Source of the DNA: JAMQPK01 sp963782595 | Lineage (GTDB): Bacteria; Acidobacteriota; Vicinamibacteria; Vicinamibacterales; JAMQPK01 | Reading direction: 5' to 3' | Assembly: GCA_963782595.1 (NCBI GenBank) | Contig: CAWAKJ010000002.1 | Span: forward strand, 806,001 to 870,000 | Length of the DNA: 64,000 nucleotides | Shown here: positions 61,297 to 64,000 of the stretch, piece after piece | Layout: each line of letters starts with the position of its first letter | Numbering within the stretch: the first letter of the stretch is position 1 | Notes under the pieces: model-generated | Told to the model about the DNA's origin: nothing | What the model saw: only the letters and a program-made list of their open reading frames with translations | The model's database searches: none | Program-made: the position numbers and the translations under genes

Positions 61297-62331
61297 TCAG
61301 CGAAGCAGGACGACCAGGAGCGCTATGAGGGCAACGAGCAGCGCGACGCCCGCCATCGCCATCGCGTACATGATGGTCTGGGATGAGACCGCCCCGGGGT
61401 GATGGCTGAGCAGCGCAGGCTGTTGGTCGAACAGTGACTGCCGCATCACGCGCTTGCCGGCGATCACGTCCTGGATGCCTTCCTCCAGGTGGCGCTGATG
61501 AATCAGCTTCAGCGTGTCGTGCATGGGAGAAGTCGCGGCGGCGAGCGCCGCTTTGAGTACGGCATTGCGAATGTCGCCCCCGCTGACGTCGTACTTCTCC
61601 GCCAGCTCCCGAAAGTTCACGTCGTCGGCGAGCGGTGTCAGCGTGGGATGCATCTGTACGCGCCAGATCTGCTCGCGCTCGTCCACGCCCGGCATCTCGA
61701 ACAACACGTGTGTGCGGATACGCCGCTCGAAGGCGGGATCGAAGTTCGCCGCCAGATTGGTCGCGAAAATCACGACGCCGTTGAACCGTTCCAGTTCCTG
61801 GAGCAGGACGTTGACGACCGTGTTCGATTCGCGCTGGAAGCCGTGGTCCATGGAGGTCGAGCGGCGCGAAGCGATGGCGTCGGCTTCGTCGAAGAACAGG
61901 ACAGCCTGCTCCTGACGCGCGAACCGGAACACAGCCGCGACATTTTTGGGGGTCTCTCCCATCCACATCGATTCGAGCTCGGCGTAGCGGACGACCAGCA
62001 GGCGGCGTCCGAGTGCGTGGGCAATCGCCTCGGCGCAGATGGTTTTGCCGGTCCCGGACGGTCCCGCGAAGTTGAATGCGAGCGACAGGCCGGTCGGATG
62101 GCGCTGGCCCAGGCCCCATCGATTGAAAATCAGATCGTGGCTGGTGACCTGCGCGAGCGCCTGGTCCAGCGAGCGTCTCGTCGCCGCCGGCAGGATGACG
62201 TCGGAAAACGTACGCCGCGGGACAAGGGACTCAACCGTACGGCTCGGGCCCGCGAACGCCTCGAAGAGCTTCGGAAGGGGAAAACCCGCCATTCCTCTCA
62301 TTATGAGCCATTTGCGGCGACTCCTGCGCAT
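61297..62331 (-). CDS. AAA+ ATPase with C-terminal membrane anchor
   Basis: This protein of up to 344 residues is a single-domain AAA+ ATPase of the classic (FtsH/Vps4-like) clade: Walker A GPSGTGKT (90-97), Walker B VLFFDEAD (144-151), sensor 1 region VIFATNLAANFDPAFERRI with an arginine-finger-like RR, and SGGDIRNAVLKA. The last 26 residues (TIMYAMAMAGVALLVALIALL) are one hydrophobic helix, a tail anchor. The start is uncertain (62331, 62301 or 62292). It could extract or remodel membrane proteins. No neighbour gives a partner; a nested-hairpin block follows its stop. Confidence 0.85.
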   Translation of the reverse strand: MRRSRRKWLIMRGMAGFPLPKLFEAFAGPSRTVESLVPRRTFSDVILPAATRRSLDQALAQVTSHDLIFNRWGLGQRHPTGLSLAFNFAGPSGTGKTICAEAIAHALGRRLLVVRYAELESMWMGETPKNVAAVFRFARQEQAVLFFDEADAIASRRSTSMDHGFQRESNTVVNVLLQELERFNGVVIFATNLAANFDPAFERRIRTHVLFEMPGVDEREQIWRVQMHPTLTPLADDVNFRELAEKYDVSGGDIRNAVLKAALAAATSPMHDTLKLIHQRHLEEGIQDVIAGKRVMRQSLFDQQPALLSHHPGAVSSQTIMYAMAMAGVALLVALIALLVVLLR

Positions 62332-62351
62332 CTAGGGCCAGGAGGATAGAT

Positions 62352-63029
62352 ATGAGACAACTCCTGGTGCTCGGAGTGGTGGGGCTCGCAAGCGTGGCGT
62401 CGGCGTCGGCGCAGGTCACTGAGCGTCTGGAAATCGCCGGCGTCGTACGCACGGACCTCGTGTCGTTCGAAGGCCGCCAGAACACGCGCCTGCCGGTCAC
62501 CGGCATCGGCATCGCATATCGCGTGTGGCGGGACATGCGCGTCGAAGGGGAAATCACGAACGCGGCGGGCGAGTCGAGACGGAGCTACGAAGGCGACTTC
62601 ATTTCCTACGCGGGACCTGGGGCGACGCGCGAGGAGATCCTCCAAATGGCGGTCATCGCCAGACGTACGACCGTGAACAAAGCAGGGCTGGGAATCGCGA
62701 CAGCCGTGGCCGTCGAGACGCGGCAGCCGGGCAGAGTGAACGTGGCTCTTCGTGCAGGCGTCAGTTTCCGGCAGTACGACTATGCAGAAGACACGACGGT
62801 TCTCCGGGTCCCCGAAGGGGTGGCCTTCGATCAGGCTGAGTCCGCAATGCCTGATGGCCGCGGGCAGCGAGGTCGCGGCGGGCTTCTGTTGGGCGCCAGC
62901 GTGCCGGTCCGCATCTTCGGAGACCTTCACGTCGCGCCGGAAGTGCGATGGGTGTGGGGCGGGCCGGCGCGCATCGGTAACAACTACGACGAAGGCACCA
63001 TCGGCGCGCGCGTTGCTTGGAAGTTCTGA
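62352..63029 (+). CDS. Exported outer-membrane beta-barrel-like protein
   Basis: This 225-residue protein has GGAGG six bases before its ATG, a Sec signal peptide (MRQLLVLGVVGLASVASASA, cut after ASA near 20), then alternating hydrophobic strands such as VTGIGIAYRVWRDMRVEGEI, NVALRAGVSFRQYDY and LHVAPEVRWVWG, and it ends in Phe (ARVAWKF). That fits a small outer-membrane barrel of OmpA/OmpW size. No family could be assigned. It is divergent from the AAA+ ATPase. Confidence 0.78.
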   Translation: MRQLLVLGVVGLASVASASAQVTERLEIAGVVRTDLVSFEGRQNTRLPVTGIGIAYRVWRDMRVEGEITNAAGESRRSYEGDFISYAGPGATREEILQMAVIARRTTVNKAGLGIATAVAVETRQPGRVNVALRAGVSFRQYDYAEDTTVLRVPEGVAFDQAESAMPDGRGQRGRGGLLLGASVPVRIFGDLHVAPEVRWVWGGPARIGNNYDEGTIGARVAWKF

Positions 63030-63064
63030 CCCCGAAATCAGCTATGCTGATTTTTGGAGGGGTC

Positions 63065-63655
63065 GTGACGCCAGAATCATTGCTCGGAATCGGCGCGGGG
63101 CTGGCGCTGGCGGCCGCGGCGGGATTCCGTGTGTTCGTGCCGCTGCTGGCCTTGAGCCTGGCGGCGCAGAGTGGATGGATCGAACTGACGCCCTCGTTTG
63201 CCTGGCTGTCGAGCGACGCGGCAACCCTGACGCTCGCCACGGCGACAGTCTTGGAAATCGCGGCGTACTATGTGCCGTTTTTCGACAACGCGCTCGATAC
63301 GCTTGCGGCCCCGGCCGCCGTACTCGCGGGTATCGTGGCCAGCGCGTCAGTTTTGACGGACGTTCCGCCCTGGCTGCAATACACCATCGCGATTGTCGGC
63401 GCCGGAGGAACGGCGGGGGTGGTCCATGCCGCGACGTCCGTTGCGCGGCTGAAGAGCTCTGCACTGACGGCAGGTTTCGGCAATCCGATTCTCGCGACGC
63501 TCGAGTTGATTGGATCGATGGTGATTGCCGGGCTGGCGCTGGTCGCGCCGCTCCTTGCACTGGCGATCGTGGTGCTGATTGTCGCGCTCGTCGCGAAGCG
63601 CGTTAACGCATGGCGTCTTGCGAACGCACGTGCTGGTGAATCCAGTACTCGCTGA
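63065..63655 (+). CDS. DUF4126 family membrane protein
   Basis: I start at GTG 63065 because TTTTTGGAGGGG lies directly before it; an ATG at 63044 lies upstream but has no such site. The 196-residue inner-membrane protein has about five to six hydrophobic segments (GIGAGLALAAAAGFRVFVPL, ATVLEIAAYYVPFFDNALDT, VLAGIVASASVL and a C-terminal helix). GFRVFVPLLALSLA and EIAAYYVPFFDNALDT are characteristic of DUF4126. Function unknown. Its 3' end overlaps the convergent 52-residue gene by 53 bp. Confidence 0.83.
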   Translation: MTPESLLGIGAGLALAAAAGFRVFVPLLALSLAAQSGWIELTPSFAWLSSDAATLTLATATVLEIAAYYVPFFDNALDTLAAPAAVLAGIVASASVLTDVPPWLQYTIAIVGAGGTAGVVHAATSVARLKSSALTAGFGNPILATLELIGSMVIAGLALVAPLLALAIVVLIVALVAKRVNAWRLANARAGESSTR

Positions 63656-63761
63656 CGGCGCCGGCGTCGTATTTGCGGCGCCGTCGCATCATCGGCCGCA
63701 TGATCTGATAGACGAAGAACACGCCGGCGAGTCCGATCGCGCCTAAAGCCATCCACAGCAT
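63603..63761 (-). CDS. 52-residue single-TM protein
   Basis: On the minus strand an ATG at 63761 opens 52 residues: MLWMALGAIGLAGVFFVYQI, then a basic stretch MRPMMRRRRKYDAGAVSEYW and a soluble tail. One membrane helix with an inside-positive cluster makes a small inner-membrane protein plausible. It overlaps DUF4126 tail-to-tail. Codon use fits the neighbours, but length makes it tentative. Confidence 0.6.
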   Translation of the reverse strand: MLWMALGAIGLAGVFFVYQIMRPMMRRRRKYDAGAVSEYWIHQHVRSQDAMR

Positions 63762-63861
63762 GCTGCGATCTTCGCGGATCGCGCGGCATTGTGCAAACTT
63801 GACATTTGGCGCCCCACGTAAAGACCGGCGCGAGCGTGACGACAGCGTGACGACAGATTTG

Positions 63862-64000
63862 TCAGTCGTCGTGAGAACGAGCGCGGCCGCGCAGTTGCTT
63901 GACGGCGCCGCGCTTTTTCTTCGCGCTCAGACGCTGCTCGCGTGATGCCGCCTTGGGCCTGGTGGGGCGTCGTTTCTTCGGCCGCTTCGATGCCTGTTCG
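63862..64000 (-). CDS. arfB: ArfB-like peptidyl-tRNA hydrolase, C-terminal end only
   Basis: The frame is open to the window edge and encodes the last 45 residues, rich in Lys/Arg: KRRPTRPKAASREQRLSAKK followed by KRGAVKQLRGRAR and a short acidic end. This matches the C-terminal tail of ArfB/YaeJ, which enters the empty mRNA channel of stalled ribosomes while the missing N-terminal GGQ domain cleaves peptidyl-tRNA. A basic tail alone is limited evidence, but its order (RPTRP then SREQRL then KKxR) is characteristic. Confidence 0.72.
   Translation of the reverse strand, partial: EQASKRPKKRRPTRPKAASREQRLSAKKKRGAVKQLRGRARSHDD

Overview
The window is GC-rich chromosomal DNA, most likely from an Acidobacteriota bacterium of the Vicinamibacteria type. 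This is an inference from the gene families seen; no rRNA or marker gene is present. The signs are three large TonB-dependent receptors with an N-terminal carboxypeptidase-regulatory-like domain, three pairs of planctomycete-type cytochrome (DUF1549/DUF1553) plus DUF1501 genes, DUF2911 and DUF4126 proteins, and many exported beta-propellers. No prophage, insertion sequence, CRISPR array, tRNA or rRNA was found.

Layout. 1-7.1 kb: a dipeptide/oligopeptide ABC transporter operon with two paralogous lipoprotein-type binding proteins, two permeases and two ATPases, translationally coupled. 7.2-12.4 kb: a secreted propeller, a small conserved protein, a YbiT-type ABC-F ATPase, a SulP/STAS transporter, and a GxxExxY nuclease-fold gene enclosed by inverted repeats. 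12.5-17.7 kb (minus strand): AlkB, a BaiN/HI0933-like flavoprotein, an NtrC-family regulator lacking a DNA-binding domain, and a class A penicillin-binding protein, tightly packed as an operon. 17.7-21.4 kb: DUF2911, an AbgB-like M20 hydrolase, a DinB-like protein, a YbhB/PEBP protein and a small protein. 21.5-54.7 kb: an exported-catabolism region with three TonB receptors, three cytochrome/DUF1501 modules, an amidohydrolase, a cupin, an exported MmgE/PrpD protein, an exported amidase and an exported methyltransferase-like protein. 54.7-60 kb: two PQQ-like propellers, a TPR protein and an NHL lipoprotein. 60-64 kb: inorganic pyrophosphatase, two very small membrane proteins, a tail-anchored AAA+ ATPase, an outer-membrane beta-barrel, DUF4126, and the 3' end of the ribosome-rescue hydrolase ArfB.

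The middle region reads as envelope machinery: receptors import an unknown ligand, and haem-bearing exported DUF1549/DUF1553 proteins with DUF1501 partners act on it outside the cytoplasm. Two of the transcription units (21.5 and 24.6 kb) share a distinctive upstream motif.

The most unusual feature is in the intergenic DNA. At more than ten places the gaps hold short tandem units of 7-9 bp, a different word at each site. They are mostly arranged as inverted repeats that fold into large hairpins, and they often start or stop exactly at stop or start codons. One such word family (CTCCTGATCTC) also forms the inverted repeats that bracket the GxxExxY nuclease-fold gene, which suggests a possible mobile partnership. 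The layout resembles the heptamer STRR repeats known from heterocystous cyanobacteria, but the palindromic arrangement and the link to GxxExxY are, as far as I can judge, not a described system.
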